A DNA stretch of 64,000 bases, taken from assembly GCF_014137975.1 (NCBI RefSeq), contig NZ_JACGWZ010000007.1, forward strand, positions 1-64,000. Direction: 5' to 3'. The notes under the pieces are model-generated. The model was not told the origin of the DNA, made no database searches, and was given only the letters and a program-made list of their open reading frames with translations. How positions within the stretch are numbered: position 1 is the first letter of the stretch; each line of letters begins with the position of its first letter. The DNA comes from Halosaccharopolyspora lacisalsi (GTDB lineage: Bacteria > Actinomycetota > Actinomycetes > Mycobacteriales > Pseudonocardiaceae). This document shows positions 42,079-51,392 of this stretch, piece after piece. The translations under genes and the position numbers were made by a program.

Positions 42079-43488
42079 GTGGCGACCGGGACCACGGTGT
42101 TCAGCCGCGTGACGGTGGTGGCGCCGAAGACTCGTATCGATCTGGCGCTGCCCTCCGACGTCTCGGTGGCGGACCTGCTACCGATGCTGCTGGACATGGC
42201 GCACGAGGGCAGTCCGGACGGCGGGGCACGACACGGCGGGTGGTGCCTGGCCAAGTTGGGCGACGCACCACTGGACACCAGCCAGACACTGGCCTCACTG
42301 GGCATTGTCGACGGTGACATGCTGCAACTGCGGCGCAGGTCCGACGATCCGCCGCCACCGCTCTACGACGACGTCGTCGACGCGCTGGCCGAAGCCGAAC
42401 CGGGCAGTTATCGCCCGTGGACCAAGGAGACGGCCGCGCGGATCGGTCACACGGCCGGTGCGCTCGCACTGATCGCCTCCGCGGTCGCGCTGGGCATCGC
42501 CGCGGCTCCACAAGGGATCATCTACCAGATCATCGCCGCCGTCGCCGGAATGGTGGTGGCGATCTTCGCCACCGGGGTCGGTGCGATCGTGACCAGGGCC
42601 TACGGGGCCTCCACCACGGGCACGGTGATCGCCGCGGCGGGCGGACTGCCGATGGCCTTCGTCTCCGGGCTCAACATCGTGCCCGGAGACAAGCTGGAAC
42701 CGGCACTACTACTGGCCAGCGCCCTGACGCTGATCTTCTCGTCGGTCTCGATCATGGTGATCGGGTCCGGCATCGTGGTCTTCATCGGCGCGGCGACCGT
42801 GTCCCTGTTCGCGACCCTGGCCTGTGTCGTCGCGACCCTGGTGGGTCCCGTCGCGACTCCGGCCGGAGTCGCCGCCGGGGCCGCCGCCGTCGGCCTCGCG
42901 GGGATCTCGATGCTGCCACGCGTGACCATCCAGCTCGCCAAACTGCCGCTGCCGCACGTGCCGGGCAGCTCCGAGGACCTCAAGGAGGAAAACGACTCCC
43001 CGGACTACCGGGAGATCGAGCGTCAGTCCGGTCTGGCCCACCAGTACATGACCGGCATGATCGTGGGCTGCGGTGTGACCGCCGCCCTGGGTTCGGTCAT
43101 CGCCGCCAGCGCCCCGAACGTCTGGGGGCCGCTGCTGGCCATCGTCGTTTCCGCCGTGCTGCTGCTGCGTGGTCGCAACTACGCCAACGGCAGCCAGGCG
43201 GTCGCCCTGCTGTCCAGCGGCCTGCTCGCCGCGCTCGGGGTGACCGTGGGCCTGCTGGCCACCTCCCCGTCGCTGGTGCTGCTGGCCTGGGTGTTCTGGC
43301 CGCTGATGCTGCTCGGTGCCGCATCGCTCATGTTCGGCGTGGTCTTCCCGAACCGGAGGTTCTCACCGGTGCAGCGACGCACGGTCGACATTCTCGAAGC
43401 CGTCCTGATCGCGCTGGTGCTGCCGCTGGCGCTGGGCGTGATGGACGTCTACATGACCATCCGCGACCTCAACATCAACCTTTTCTAG
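42079..43488 (+). CDS. eccD: ESX membrane channel protein EccD
   Basis: The 469-residue protein has the N-terminal ubiquitin-like domain (about 5-90: RVTVVAPKTRIDLALPSDVS, LASLGIVDGDMLQLRRR) and eleven hydrophobic helices from residue 120 on, the EccD topology. The EccD dimer forms the bulk of the ESX membrane pore region. GTG at 42079 has GGAGTAGGGGG upstream. mycP follows after 11 bases, so eccD-mycP are one unit. Confidence 0.94.
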   Translation: MATGTTVFSRVTVVAPKTRIDLALPSDVSVADLLPMLLDMAHEGSPDGGARHGGWCLAKLGDAPLDTSQTLASLGIVDGDMLQLRRRSDDPPPPLYDDVVDALAEAEPGSYRPWTKETAARIGHTAGALALIASAVALGIAAAPQGIIYQIIAAVAGMVVAIFATGVGAIVTRAYGASTTGTVIAAAGGLPMAFVSGLNIVPGDKLEPALLLASALTLIFSSVSIMVIGSGIVVFIGAATVSLFATLACVVATLVGPVATPAGVAAGAAAVGLAGISMLPRVTIQLAKLPLPHVPGSSEDLKEENDSPDYREIERQSGLAHQYMTGMIVGCGVTAALGSVIAASAPNVWGPLLAIVVSAVLLLRGRNYANGSQAVALLSSGLLAALGVTVGLLATSPSLVLLAWVFWPLMLLGAASLMFGVVFPNRRFSPVQRRTVDILEAVLIALVLPLALGVMDVYMTIRDLNINLF

Positions 43489-43499
43489 AGGAAAGCGGT

Positions 43500-44918
43500 A
43501 TGCGTTCCACCTTGCGCTCCGGCGGGCCGCGGCACGCCCTGGCCCTGGCGGCCACGGTCGGGATCGTCGCCCTGTGCGGCCCCGTGCCCCAGGCCGCCGC
43601 GGCTCCCGCCGAGAACCCTGACCTCAACATCACGCCACCACCGGTGGATCCGAGCAAACCGGCTCCTTCCGGTGAGCTCGCCGTTCGTCCCGAGTACGAG
43701 AAGCAACACGCCTGCATGGCCGGCAGCAAGGGCACGCCGACCATCGAGGAAGTGCCGTGGAGCCAGCGGGTCCTCGGTTTCGAACGCGCCCACGCCAACG
43801 GGATCACGGGCGAGAACCAGACGGTCGCGGTCATCGACACCGGGGTGAACCAGCACCCACGCCTGGACCAGCTCACCCCCGGCGGCAGCAGCGTGTCGGG
43901 TGGGGCTCTCAAGGACTGCGACGGGCACGGCACGATCGTGGCCGGGATCATCGCGGCCTCTTCGACGCCGGACACCGGCTACGTCGGCATCGCGCCGGAC
44001 AGCAACATCCTCTCGATTCGCCAGCAGTCCGCCGTGTACCAGAAACCGGACAGCGGTGAAACGGTCGGCAACACCCTGACGATGGCGAAGGCGATCCGGT
44101 CGGCCACCGACCAGGGCGCCAATGTGATCAACATCTCGCAGTCGTCCTGCCAGCCGATCGCCACCGCGGTGGGGCGACGAGGCAATCCACAGCTCCACGC
44201 GGCGGTCAAGTACGCCTACGAGCGGGACACCGTCGTCGTGGCGGCGGCGGGCAACACCGGGAAGAAGTGCCAGAAGAATTCGCCCGGCAACCCGAGCACG
44301 GCCGTGCTCCCCGCCTGGTTCGACAAGTACGTGCTGACCGTGGCCTCGGTGAACCAGCAGGGTGCGCCGTCGAAGTTCACCGTGCCCGGTCCGTGGGTGG
44401 ACGTGGCAGCACCGGGCGAGGACCTCGTCGCCATCGATCCCGGTGTGGACGGCGACGGACTCGTCAACCGCGTGAGCCCGGACCCGAACGGCCAGCCGCA
44501 GCCCGTCCAGGGCACCAGCTTCGCCGCGCCCTACGTCTCGGGGCTGGCCGCACTGATCCAGGAGAAGTTCCGGGAACAGGGCGATCCGCTGACCGCCGGA
44601 GAGGTCATCACCCGGATCGAGCAGACGGCCATGAACCCCGGTGCGGGCAACGACATCATCGGGCACGGCATGATCGATCCGATGGCCGCGCTCAACGACG
44701 TGATCCCCGCCGAGCACAACGCGGCGGCAGGTCCCGCCGAGCAACGGCAGCTCGAAGCCGCCGTGTTCCCCGACAGGAACTGGGCCGCGGTCGCGGTCGC
44801 CTTCGGCGGAACCGTCGGCGGTCTGGCCACAGTGGTCTTCACGGCGTTCCTCGTCAACGCCGTGCGCAAGGTCCGCGCCCGCCAGGAAGGTGAGACCCAG
44901 TCCAAGCTGCGGCTGTAG
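43500..44918 (+). CDS. mycP: Mycosin (membrane-anchored subtilisin-like protease)
   Basis: Mycosins stabilise the ESX membrane complex and cleave some substrates in the periplasm. The 472-residue protein has a signal peptide (1-36), catalytic Asp113 (AVIDTGV), His143 (DCDGHGTIVAG) and Ser340 (GTSFAAPYVSG), and a C-terminal transmembrane helix (WAAVAVAFGGTVGGLATVVF) with a short basic tail. Cys pairs C72/C140 typical of mycosins are present. Complete triad. It follows eccD and precedes a bidirectional terminator. Confidence 0.95.
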   Translation: MRSTLRSGGPRHALALAATVGIVALCGPVPQAAAAPAENPDLNITPPPVDPSKPAPSGELAVRPEYEKQHACMAGSKGTPTIEEVPWSQRVLGFERAHANGITGENQTVAVIDTGVNQHPRLDQLTPGGSSVSGGALKDCDGHGTIVAGIIAASSTPDTGYVGIAPDSNILSIRQQSAVYQKPDSGETVGNTLTMAKAIRSATDQGANVINISQSSCQPIATAVGRRGNPQLHAAVKYAYERDTVVVAAAGNTGKKCQKNSPGNPSTAVLPAWFDKYVLTVASVNQQGAPSKFTVPGPWVDVAAPGEDLVAIDPGVDGDGLVNRVSPDPNGQPQPVQGTSFAAPYVSGLAALIQEKFREQGDPLTAGEVITRIEQTAMNPGAGNDIIGHGMIDPMAALNDVIPAEHNAAAGPAEQRQLEAAVFPDRNWAAVAVAFGGTVGGLATVVFTAFLVNAVRKVRARQEGETQSKLRL

Positions 44919-44947
44919 CGACCTTCCGGAACCCACGCGCCGAAACG

Positions 44948-44989
44948 ACGATCCGCCCGCACTCTCCTCGGAGGGTGCGGGCGGATCGT
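44948..44989. terminator. Bidirectional terminator between mycP and eccB
   Basis: A perfect 15-bp stem (44948-44962 with 44975-44989) with a 12-base loop lies midway between the convergent mycP and eccB stops. Confidence 0.85.
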
Positions 44990-45018
44990 CTCGGACGCGA
45001 CGAGCGGGCGCCTGCGAC

Positions 45019-46608
45019 TCAGCTACCGGCGGACGCCGCTCCCGCGGCCTGCGCGTTCTCCTTCTTCGGCGGGCGGTTCACCCCGGAACCCTTTTCCACG
45101 GGAACGCTGTCATAGACGCGGCTGGCCCGGCTCGGATCCAGCATCGCCCCAGCGGGAAGCGCCGTCAGGACAGCGGGCGGAGCCATCTTGATGTCGCCGG
45201 AACCGTTGATCACGCCGAGGCCCTTGGCCGTGGCCACGTCCTTGACGGGGTACACGACACCGCGGTCGGAGACCAGTGAGATCGTGCCGCTGTCACCGCC
45301 GTTCGCGGTCGTCGTGCTGTGCACCACCGCGGCCTTGCCCGGAGGCATGTAGAAGAAGTCCACCCTCGGACCGGAGTCGTCGAACTGCGCCAGCTTGACC
45401 GGGGAGTGATCCGTCGGGGAACCGTCGTTCAGCGTCACCGTGATCCGCCGCTTATCCTCCTCGGCACTCCAGCTCAGGCACGACGTGCTCGACTCCTGGA
45501 ACGACACCGGCTGCGGCACCGCCAGCGGGAAGTGCCCCACGTTCAACCCCTCGGCGGCGCTCACGTCGGGAACGTCGGTGAGCCTGCCGGTCGCGTTCGG
45601 GATTTCCTTGCTGGTGTTCCTGGCGGCGTGCAGGACCGCGGCCGCACCGCGCGAGATCCGCTGCTTGCCCCCGTTCGCCAGCACGAAGTACTCGTCGTCG
45701 GAACCTGGAACGGTCCGGCGGACCACGTTACCGAGCTGGTAGTCGCCCGAGTTCATGTAGTCGGCCGTTCCGGTCGGCAATGTCGGAACGTCCAACGGGG
45801 CCACGCTGGGAATCGCGTTGAGCATGTTCGTACTGATCGTACGAGGAATCGCGCTCTTCAGACCGTACATCTCCATCACGGCCTCTTCGCTCTCGCGCAC
45901 ACGCGCCTTCACCGTGCGCGTACCCGGACGATTCTCCATCTGCACCCGATAGACCAGGTACTTGTTCTCACTGCTCTGGTCCTGCACGTAGAGACCCTGC
46001 TTCGGCCCGAGTTCGGGACCGGGCTTGCTCGACCCGCCGAGGACCGTGGTCGTCACCTCGGTCGATGACTGGGCCTGCGCGTCGTTGAGCCGGGTGTTGA
46101 CGTCACCGACGTCGCAGATCGCCCACTTCGAAGCGATGGTCTTGTCCGCGCTGGGCAGGAATCCCGGAGCGTTCGGCATCCCCGTCATCGGTCCACGGGG
46201 GACCTGGGCCAACGCCGACTGCTGCACCGTCGTGGTCTTGATCCGTTGACCCCGGTAGTCGCCGCTCTTGGCCATGACCAGCAGTTTCGCCGACGCCATG
46301 TTCAGCATCGGAATCAACCGCTTCTTCGCCCTGTCGTCCTTGGTCACGACGTAGACACTGCCGCTCTCCTTGGCTATGACGACGGAGCCCGGCTTGGGAA
46401 CAGAGCCCTGACCGCCGAAAAGGCCCCAGACCAGGAAACCGATCATGCCTACGCAGGCGATGATGGCTCCCGCGATGGTCGCGCGCTTGTGCGATCCCAG
46501 CGGATCGTGCAGCATCACGGCGTCCTTGCGGGCCAGTGCCGACTCCATGCGTCGGATGACGAACTTGTACGCCTGGACTTGTGACTTCGTTGTGGGTGTT
46601 GATGCCAT
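45019..46608 (-). CDS. eccB: ESX core complex protein EccB
   Basis: EccB spans the inner membrane once and forms the periplasmic part of the ESX complex. The 529-residue protein has a cytoplasmic N-terminus TKSQVQAYKFVIRRMESALA, a transmembrane helix at about 43-65 (ATIAGAIIACVGMIGFLVWG), and a large periplasmic domain with repeats such as DYQLGNVVRRT, YVLANGG-like YFVLANGGKQRISRGAAAVL, and FYMPPGKAAVV. ATG at 46608 is the family start; the long open frame upstream is antisense to eccE. It is divergent from eccE. Confidence 0.95.
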   Translation of the reverse strand: MASTPTTKSQVQAYKFVIRRMESALARKDAVMLHDPLGSHKRATIAGAIIACVGMIGFLVWGLFGGQGSVPKPGSVVIAKESGSVYVVTKDDRAKKRLIPMLNMASAKLLVMAKSGDYRGQRIKTTTVQQSALAQVPRGPMTGMPNAPGFLPSADKTIASKWAICDVGDVNTRLNDAQAQSSTEVTTTVLGGSSKPGPELGPKQGLYVQDQSSENKYLVYRVQMENRPGTRTVKARVRESEEAVMEMYGLKSAIPRTISTNMLNAIPSVAPLDVPTLPTGTADYMNSGDYQLGNVVRRTVPGSDDEYFVLANGGKQRISRGAAAVLHAARNTSKEIPNATGRLTDVPDVSAAEGLNVGHFPLAVPQPVSFQESSTSCLSWSAEEDKRRITVTLNDGSPTDHSPVKLAQFDDSGPRVDFFYMPPGKAAVVHSTTTANGGDSGTISLVSDRGVVYPVKDVATAKGLGVINGSGDIKMAPPAVLTALPAGAMLDPSRASRVYDSVPVEKGSGVNRPPKKENAQAAGAASAGS

Positions 46609-46791
46609 TCTTCGCCTACAGCTCTCCCGTCCGAGGTACCGTTCAGCAGGGTAGCCGGAGAAGGGCACCGCGTGGGTACGGTTCGACCGACTCAGTTGCG
46701 CATTCTCTTCGATCGGTTGCCGCGAACGACACTCGCCTGCACCCACGAGCGGGTGCGCCGCACCTACCTGCGAGGGGGAGAGACCGAACGG

Positions 46792-48102
46792 ATGTCCGTG
46801 ACCACGCAACATCCGGCCCAGCCCAAAAACTCCGGGGCCGCCGGCACCGAATCCGCCACTCCACGGAAGCGGATCCACGCGCGACGACGCACGATCGGCG
46901 CGAGCCTCGGGGCGTTCCCCGTGGCCAACCTCGTCGTCATCGAGATCGGCCTCGCCGCCGGGCTGATCCTCGTCGCCTTCAACCAGACCTGGTGGCCGGT
47001 GTCCGCGGGCATCGCCGGTCTCGCGCTCATCATCGCGCTGCTGCGACGCCGCGGACGCTGGCTCACCCAGTGGTTCGGGCTGGTGCTGGAGTACCAGAGC
47101 CGCAACCACACGCGCGTGGCCGATCCCGTCACCCCCGGCAGCACCGACGGCGGTGACCAGAACGGCGACGGCGTCATCGGGCCGGACGAGAACCACCGGG
47201 TCTCCCTGCTGCGACTGGCCGTGCCGGACCTGGTGGTCGCGCACGGTCAGGACCACGACCGCAACCCCGTCGGAATGGCCTTCAACGAGGGCACGTGGAC
47301 GGCGGTACTCATGGTCGAACCCACGCCGTCGTTGCTCAACGAGATCGGCAGCGCACCCAATCTTCCCCTCGGGGCGCTCACACCGTGTCTGGAGGACCGC
47401 GGCGTGGTGCTGGACACCATCCAGGTGATCTGGCACTGCTACCCCGGCAGTGCGGCGCTGCCGTCCGACTCGCCCGCGCTGAACTCCTACATGGAGGTCC
47501 TGGGGCCGCTTCCCGCTGCTGCCCGCCGAACCACCTGGGTCGCCGTGCGGCTCGACCCGCAACACTCCGCGAAGGCCGTCGGCGAGCGCGGTGGCGGTGT
47601 CGTCGGCGCGCACCGCGCGCTGATCGGCGCGCTGTCGCGTGTGCGTAGTGCACTGGACCAGCAGGGTGTTCCGACGCGGCCGCTCGACCCGGACGAGCTC
47701 CTCCAGGCCGGGATCGCCTCGGCGGAACTTCAGTCCGTTCTGGGGTCACAGCGCCAGGTCGGGCTCAAGGAGCGCTGGGACGGTGTCACAGCGGGCGGTG
47801 TCGGCCACTCCAGTTACGCGATCACCGGCTGGCCCAACCAGATGAGCCACAGCCTCAACGCGCTGACCGGTGTCCGCGCCCTGTCCTCCACCATCGCCAT
47901 GTCGATCTCTCCGGTGGGTGAGGACGGTGCTGTCGGGTTGCGCGGGCTCGTGCGCGTCAGCGCCAGGACTCCCGGTGAACTCGAAGCCGCCGACGAGCGA
48001 CTGCAAACCATCAGCAACCGCCTCGGACTGACTCTGACCCCGCTACGCGGCCTGCAACTGGCAGGGTTCACCGCGACGCTGCCGCTGGGAGGTGCGGCAT
48101 GA
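46792..48102 (+). CDS. eccE: ESX core complex protein EccE
   Basis: EccE is the peripheral subunit of the ESX membrane complex. The 436-residue protein has an N-terminal Arg-rich segment, two adjacent transmembrane helices (LGAFPVANLVVIEIGLAAGL; WWPVSAGIAGLALIIALL, about 35-85), LTQWFGLVLEYQSR and a soluble C-terminal domain with EPTPSLLNEIGS and WVAVRLDPQHS. Mycobacterium tuberculosis ESX-4 lacks eccE, whereas some other actinomycetes keep it. ATG at 46792 has GGGGGAGAG upstream. It ends in a 4-base overlap with the next gene. Confidence 0.88.
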   Translation: MSVTTQHPAQPKNSGAAGTESATPRKRIHARRRTIGASLGAFPVANLVVIEIGLAAGLILVAFNQTWWPVSAGIAGLALIIALLRRRGRWLTQWFGLVLEYQSRNHTRVADPVTPGSTDGGDQNGDGVIGPDENHRVSLLRLAVPDLVVAHGQDHDRNPVGMAFNEGTWTAVLMVEPTPSLLNEIGSAPNLPLGALTPCLEDRGVVLDTIQVIWHCYPGSAALPSDSPALNSYMEVLGPLPAAARRTTWVAVRLDPQHSAKAVGERGGGVVGAHRALIGALSRVRSALDQQGVPTRPLDPDELLQAGIASAELQSVLGSQRQVGLKERWDGVTAGGVGHSSYAITGWPNQMSHSLNALTGVRALSSTIAMSISPVGEDGAVGLRGLVRVSARTPGELEAADERLQTISNRLGLTLTPLRGLQLAGFTATLPLGGAA

Positions 48103-48833
48103 GCCGAACCAGGACACTGGACACACCGGGCAGCACCCGGGGAGCGGCTCCGGAGTTCCTCGTCTCGCCCGAAACCCTCGACGCGGTCAGTCCGTCCGGG
48201 GACCGCGGTGGCATGATCATCGGGTCCGGGCCGAAGGGTGAACCGCTCGGCACGTCGATCCTGCGGCCACAACCGACCCGGATGGCCACGGTCGGCGGGC
48301 TCTACCTCGCCCGGCAGATCGCGCTGCGCGCGATGGCCACCGGTGCGTGGGTGATCGTGGCGACCGGACGGCCGGCGGCGTGGAAGGTGCTGGAGCAGGC
48401 CGCGGGGCAGACCCCGGACGGGAATCAGGTGCCGCTGGCCCAGATTCGGCGCCTCACCCCGTTCGACCTTCCTCGGTCCACCGAGGACGCACCACTGCTG
48501 GTCATCCACGACGGCGGCGCCGTGCCTCAGGAGCTCTTCCCGCCGCGCTCACCGTGGCAGACCACGATGTACATCCTTCCCTACCTGCACCCCCAGGCGG
48601 GCAACGGTACGGCCGTCAACACCGCGGACCTGGTGCTGTTGCAGCGGCTACCGCTGAACCAGGCGCAGCTCGCAGGGCGTATCTGGTACCTGCAACCGCC
48701 CCAGGTACAGCAACTCACCACGTTGCAGGACGATGCCGTGATCGCGTTGGGCAACATGGTCTGGACACCGATCCAACTCGTCACCAAGCAGCGCGAGCAG
48801 GAGATCCTCGGTCCCGTCCGCCGCGGCGACTGA
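48099..48833 (+). CDS. Unknown protein coupled to EccE
   Basis: The 244-residue soluble-looking protein has no clear transmembrane segment. Its sequence includes RMATVGGLYLARQIALRAMA, GAWVIVATGRPAAWKVLEQA and APLLVIHDGGAVPQELFPPR, alternating beta/alpha in style, perhaps a degenerate P-loop or Rossmann-like fold without a Walker motif. Its ATGA overlap with the eccE stop shows translational coupling, so it is likely part of the ESX-4 machine in this group. No characterised homologue is recognised. It ends next to the first of two identical palindromic repeats. Confidence 0.65.
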   Translation: MSRTRTLDTPGSTRGAAPEFLVSPETLDAVSPSGDRGGMIIGSGPKGEPLGTSILRPQPTRMATVGGLYLARQIALRAMATGAWVIVATGRPAAWKVLEQAAGQTPDGNQVPLAQIRRLTPFDLPRSTEDAPLLVIHDGGAVPQELFPPRSPWQTTMYILPYLHPQAGNGTAVNTADLVLLQRLPLNQAQLAGRIWYLQPPQVQQLTTLQDDAVIALGNMVWTPIQLVTKQREQEILGPVRRGD

Positions 48834-48839
48834 CCGCTC

Positions 48840-48890
48840 GGGTTTCACGATTTTCCCTAAAGTTGTGGCACAACTTTAGGGAAAATCGTG
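48840..48890. repeat. Near-palindromic 49-bp repeat, copy A
   Basis: Positions 48846-48867 and 48869-48890 are perfect 22-base reverse complements around one central G; the unit includes TTTTCCCTAAAGTTGTG and its mirror. From 48840 to 48888 it is identical, in the same orientation, to copy B at 49846-49894. The nuclease-like gene's TAA stop (48876-48878) lies inside it. The stem lacks a 3' U tract on either strand. Confidence 0.9.
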
Positions 48891-49754
48891 CGCCCGACGC
48901 GTGACCGCCGCACGAACCTCGTCCACGACCCCGGCCAAGTCCCCGTACAACCGCTCGCTCGTCACCACGATGACGTGCCATCCGTGAGCACGCAGCCACG
49001 CCAGCCGATGCTGGTCCCGCCGAAAGCGCTCCGGATCACCGTGCCATGCACCGTCGTACTCGACGACGACCTTCTCCCGTTCGAAGCCCAGATCCGCGCG
49101 GAGCGGGGCACCGAACTCTCCCGGAATCTCCAACTGGGGCCGCGGTCTCAACCCCGCCAGCACCAGTGCCACCCGGAGAACGGACTCCGGTACCGACTCC
49201 GCACGTTCGTCGAGCAGTTCCGCCCCTTGTCGAGCACGCACGATGCCGTGATCGTGCCGCCCTTGCAGGAACGCTCTGATGTCCTCCGGTGACAGCAGGC
49301 CAGCGTGCAGAAGTGCGTCACAGTACGCCACACCTTGATACAAGCCGTTCCGTGCGAGCAGATCGAGAGCGGTTCGCTCGAGCGTGGCCAGCCGGATCCG
49401 TGACCAAAGAAGCGACTCCGACGGAGAGTTCCGGACATCCCAGCTGCGGACGCCGTGGACGCGCTTACAACCGCCAACGATCACTTCCACGGGATCGAAG
49501 GGACGAGCGAGCGCGACTCCGTACAGCGTCGCCGCCGACCGTCCCGTGATGACGGCGTACTCCGGCAGTCTCAGCGCAGCTGCCGAGCAGCGCCGCACAT
49601 GCGTCGACGGCTTCTCGGCGAGCGAGTAGACCCCCTGGATAACTCGCCGATACTCGGGGCTCTTCAGATCGTTGTCGTCCAATCCCGCCGACAGAGCTTC
49701 GGCGCGAGTGAACAGACCCGCGCTGTCGTTGGGCGTGATCCGCGCAAGTGGCAT
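48876..49754 (-). CDS. AbiEi-like/DUF559 protein with a Vsr-like nuclease domain
   Basis: The 292-residue protein has an N-terminal winged-helix region (LFTRAEALSAGLDDNDLKSP, YRRVIQGVYSLAEKP) like the AbiEi antitoxin domain, a middle portion with AVITGRSAATLYG, and a C-terminal PD-(D/E)XK fold of the DUF559/Vsr type: LRADLGFEREKVVVEYDGAW, then FRRDQHRLAWLRAHGWHVIV. The putative metal ligands Asp and Glu (RADLGF, VVVEYDG) are present. Such proteins are widespread in actinomycetes without known function. It is flanked on both sides by identical 49-bp palindromes, and no AbiEii-type partner is adjacent. Confidence 0.75.
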   Translation of the reverse strand: MPLARITPNDSAGLFTRAEALSAGLDDNDLKSPEYRRVIQGVYSLAEKPSTHVRRCSAAALRLPEYAVITGRSAATLYGVALARPFDPVEVIVGGCKRVHGVRSWDVRNSPSESLLWSRIRLATLERTALDLLARNGLYQGVAYCDALLHAGLLSPEDIRAFLQGRHDHGIVRARQGAELLDERAESVPESVLRVALVLAGLRPRPQLEIPGEFGAPLRADLGFEREKVVVEYDGAWHGDPERFRRDQHRLAWLRAHGWHVIVVTSERLYGDLAGVVDEVRAAVTRRAHDFP

Positions 49755-49845
49755 GGCCCCAGTCTTGCGATCCTGGTTCCGTCACCGCGAGAACGATTTC
49801 ACGTCCTGTGGATGACTCGGGCTCCTATGGATGAATTACGCGTCG

Positions 49846-49894
49846 GGGTTTCACGATTTTCCCTAAAGTTGTGGCACAACTTTAGGGAAAATCG
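49846..49894. repeat. Near-palindromic 49-bp repeat, copy B
   Basis: Identical to copy A over 49 bases; here 49854-49873 and 49875-49894 are the 20-base arms. It ends two bases before the truA stop codon and about 90 bases upstream of the nuclease-like gene's ATG. It may act as a truA 3' hairpin as well. Confidence 0.9.
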
Positions 49895-49896
49895 GC

Positions 49897-50733
49897 TCAC
49901 CCCAGCGAACGGCGGGCTCGGGCCTGGGTGGCGCGGGCGGCGAGATCGACGTCGCGGGGGTAGTCGATGCCGACGAGGGCAAGGCCGTGGGCGGGCGCGA
50001 CGGTGCTGGTACGCACCCCTTCGCGGAGCAGGTCGGCGGGCCAGTCCGGTTCGCGGCGTCCGTCACCGACCATGAGCAGCGAGCCGACGAGGCTGCGCAC
50101 CATCGAGTGGCAGAAAGCGTCGGCCTCCAACCGCGCGACGAGCAGATGCTCCTCGACGCGTTCCCACGAGAACCGCTGCAGTTCACGGATCGTCGTGGCA
50201 CCCTCGCGCGGTTTGCAGAACGCGGCGAAGTCGTTGAGCCCCAGTAGTTCCCGCGCCGCCTCGTTGAGTCGGTCCACGTCCAGCGGCCGATTCCAGGGCA
50301 GCGTGTCCCGACGGCGCAACGGATCCACGCCCCACGGCGCGTCGGAAACCTGGTAGCGGTAGTACCTGCGCAATGCCGAGAACCGGGCATCGAACCCCTC
50401 CGGTGCTACGCGCGCCCCCAGCACACGCACGTCCCCCGGCAAGATCCGGTTCCAGCGGTGGCACAGCCGCTCCAGGTCCGGGATGCCGTGATCGTCGACG
50501 GGCAACCTTCCCCCCTCGCCGGGGCCGAAGGGGTCCACGTCGACGTGCACCACCTGGCGGTGAGCGTGCACCCCCGCGTCGGTGCGTCCGGCCACGACCA
50601 CCGAACGCGGAGCCCGCCGCCCCGGCGGCTGCTTCCACAGCGCGTCCTCGATCAGGCCCTGGACCGTACGCAGCCCCGGCTGCTTGGCCCAGCCGGAGAA
50701 ATCGGTGCCGTCGTAGCGGACATCCAGGCGCAA
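49897..50733 (-). CDS. truA: tRNA pseudouridine(38-40) synthase TruA
   Basis: TruA makes pseudouridine at tRNA positions 38-40. The 278-residue protein has [20 protein letters not shown], the catalytic Asp in [44 protein letters not shown] and [23 protein letters not shown] at 50731-50733 fits the family start; no other in-frame start is close. It follows rplQ by 65 bases, the standard rpoA-rplQ-truA order. Confidence 0.95.
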   Translation of the reverse strand: MRLDVRYDGTDFSGWAKQPGLRTVQGLIEDALWKQPPGRRAPRSVVVAGRTDAGVHAHRQVVHVDVDPFGPGEGGRLPVDDHGIPDLERLCHRWNRILPGDVRVLGARVAPEGFDARFSALRRYYRYQVSDAPWGVDPLRRRDTLPWNRPLDVDRLNEAARELLGLNDFAAFCKPREGATTIRELQRFSWERVEEHLLVARLEADAFCHSMVRSLVGSLLMVGDGRREPDWPADLLREGVRTSTVAPAHGLALVGIDYPRDVDLAARATQARARRSLG

Positions 50734-50798
50734 CCGAACGAACCCGCCCTCCCCGGAGGAAGCGACGGGTTCGTCGGTACTGCTGCTGTCGGCAGGAG

Positions 50799-51341
50799 TC
50801 AGGACTGGTCCTTGTTCTCGTCCTCGGACTCCGAGCCGACCTCGGGAGTGGTCGGTGCGGCTTCACCGGCGGCCGTTTCGTCGGACACCGACTCGTCACC
50901 GACACTGCCCGCGGTCGACTGCTGCGCGGACTCGTCCTTGGCGAACTTGGTTCCGCGAGCGGCCTCCGCCTCGGCGGTGGCGGTCTTCTCGTTCACGAGC
51001 TCGATCACGGCCATCTGGGCGTTGTCGCCCTTGCGCGGCATGGTCTTGACGACGCGCGTGTAGCCACCGTTGCGGTCGGCGAAGAACGGGCCGATCTCGG
51101 CGAAGAGCTTGTGCACGACATCCTTGTCACGGACGGTCTTCATGACCTCCCGCCGGTTGTGCAGGTCGCCCTTCTTGCTCTTGGTGATCAGGCGCTCGGC
51201 GAGCGGCCGCAGCCGTTTCGCCTTCGCCTCGGTGGTCGTGATCCGCCCGTGCTCGAACAGCGATGTGGCCAGGTTGGCCAGCATCAGCCGCTCGTGGGAC
51301 GGCGACCCGCCGAGGCGCGCTCCCTTGGTCGGGGTGGGCAT
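50799..51341 (-). CDS. rplQ: Ribosomal protein L17 with acidic tail
   Basis: Residues 1-115 are canonical L17 ([79 protein letters not shown]). The last 60 residues ([20 protein letters not shown]) are an acidic, Ser/Thr/Glu-rich extension beyond the usual ~120-residue protein, typical in actinomycetes. It is 51 bases after rpoA. Confidence 0.97.
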   Translation of the reverse strand: MPTPTKGARLGGSPSHERLMLANLATSLFEHGRITTTEAKAKRLRPLAERLITKSKKGDLHNRREVMKTVRDKDVVHKLFAEIGPFFADRNGGYTRVVKTMPRKGDNAQMAVIELVNEKTATAEAEAARGTKFAKDESAQQSTAGSVGDESVSDETAAGEAAPTTPEVGSESEDENKDQS

Positions 51342-51392
51342 CGGATTGCTCCTCTCAAGGCGCGGAGCGTCGAAAACCTCCGCGCACCACAG

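Noticed and set aside
48840-48890. The palindrome as a standard rho-independent terminator
   Set aside because: The arms end in GGGAAAA rather than a U run on either strand, and an identical copy lies 1 kb away, so a simple terminator is not the best explanation.
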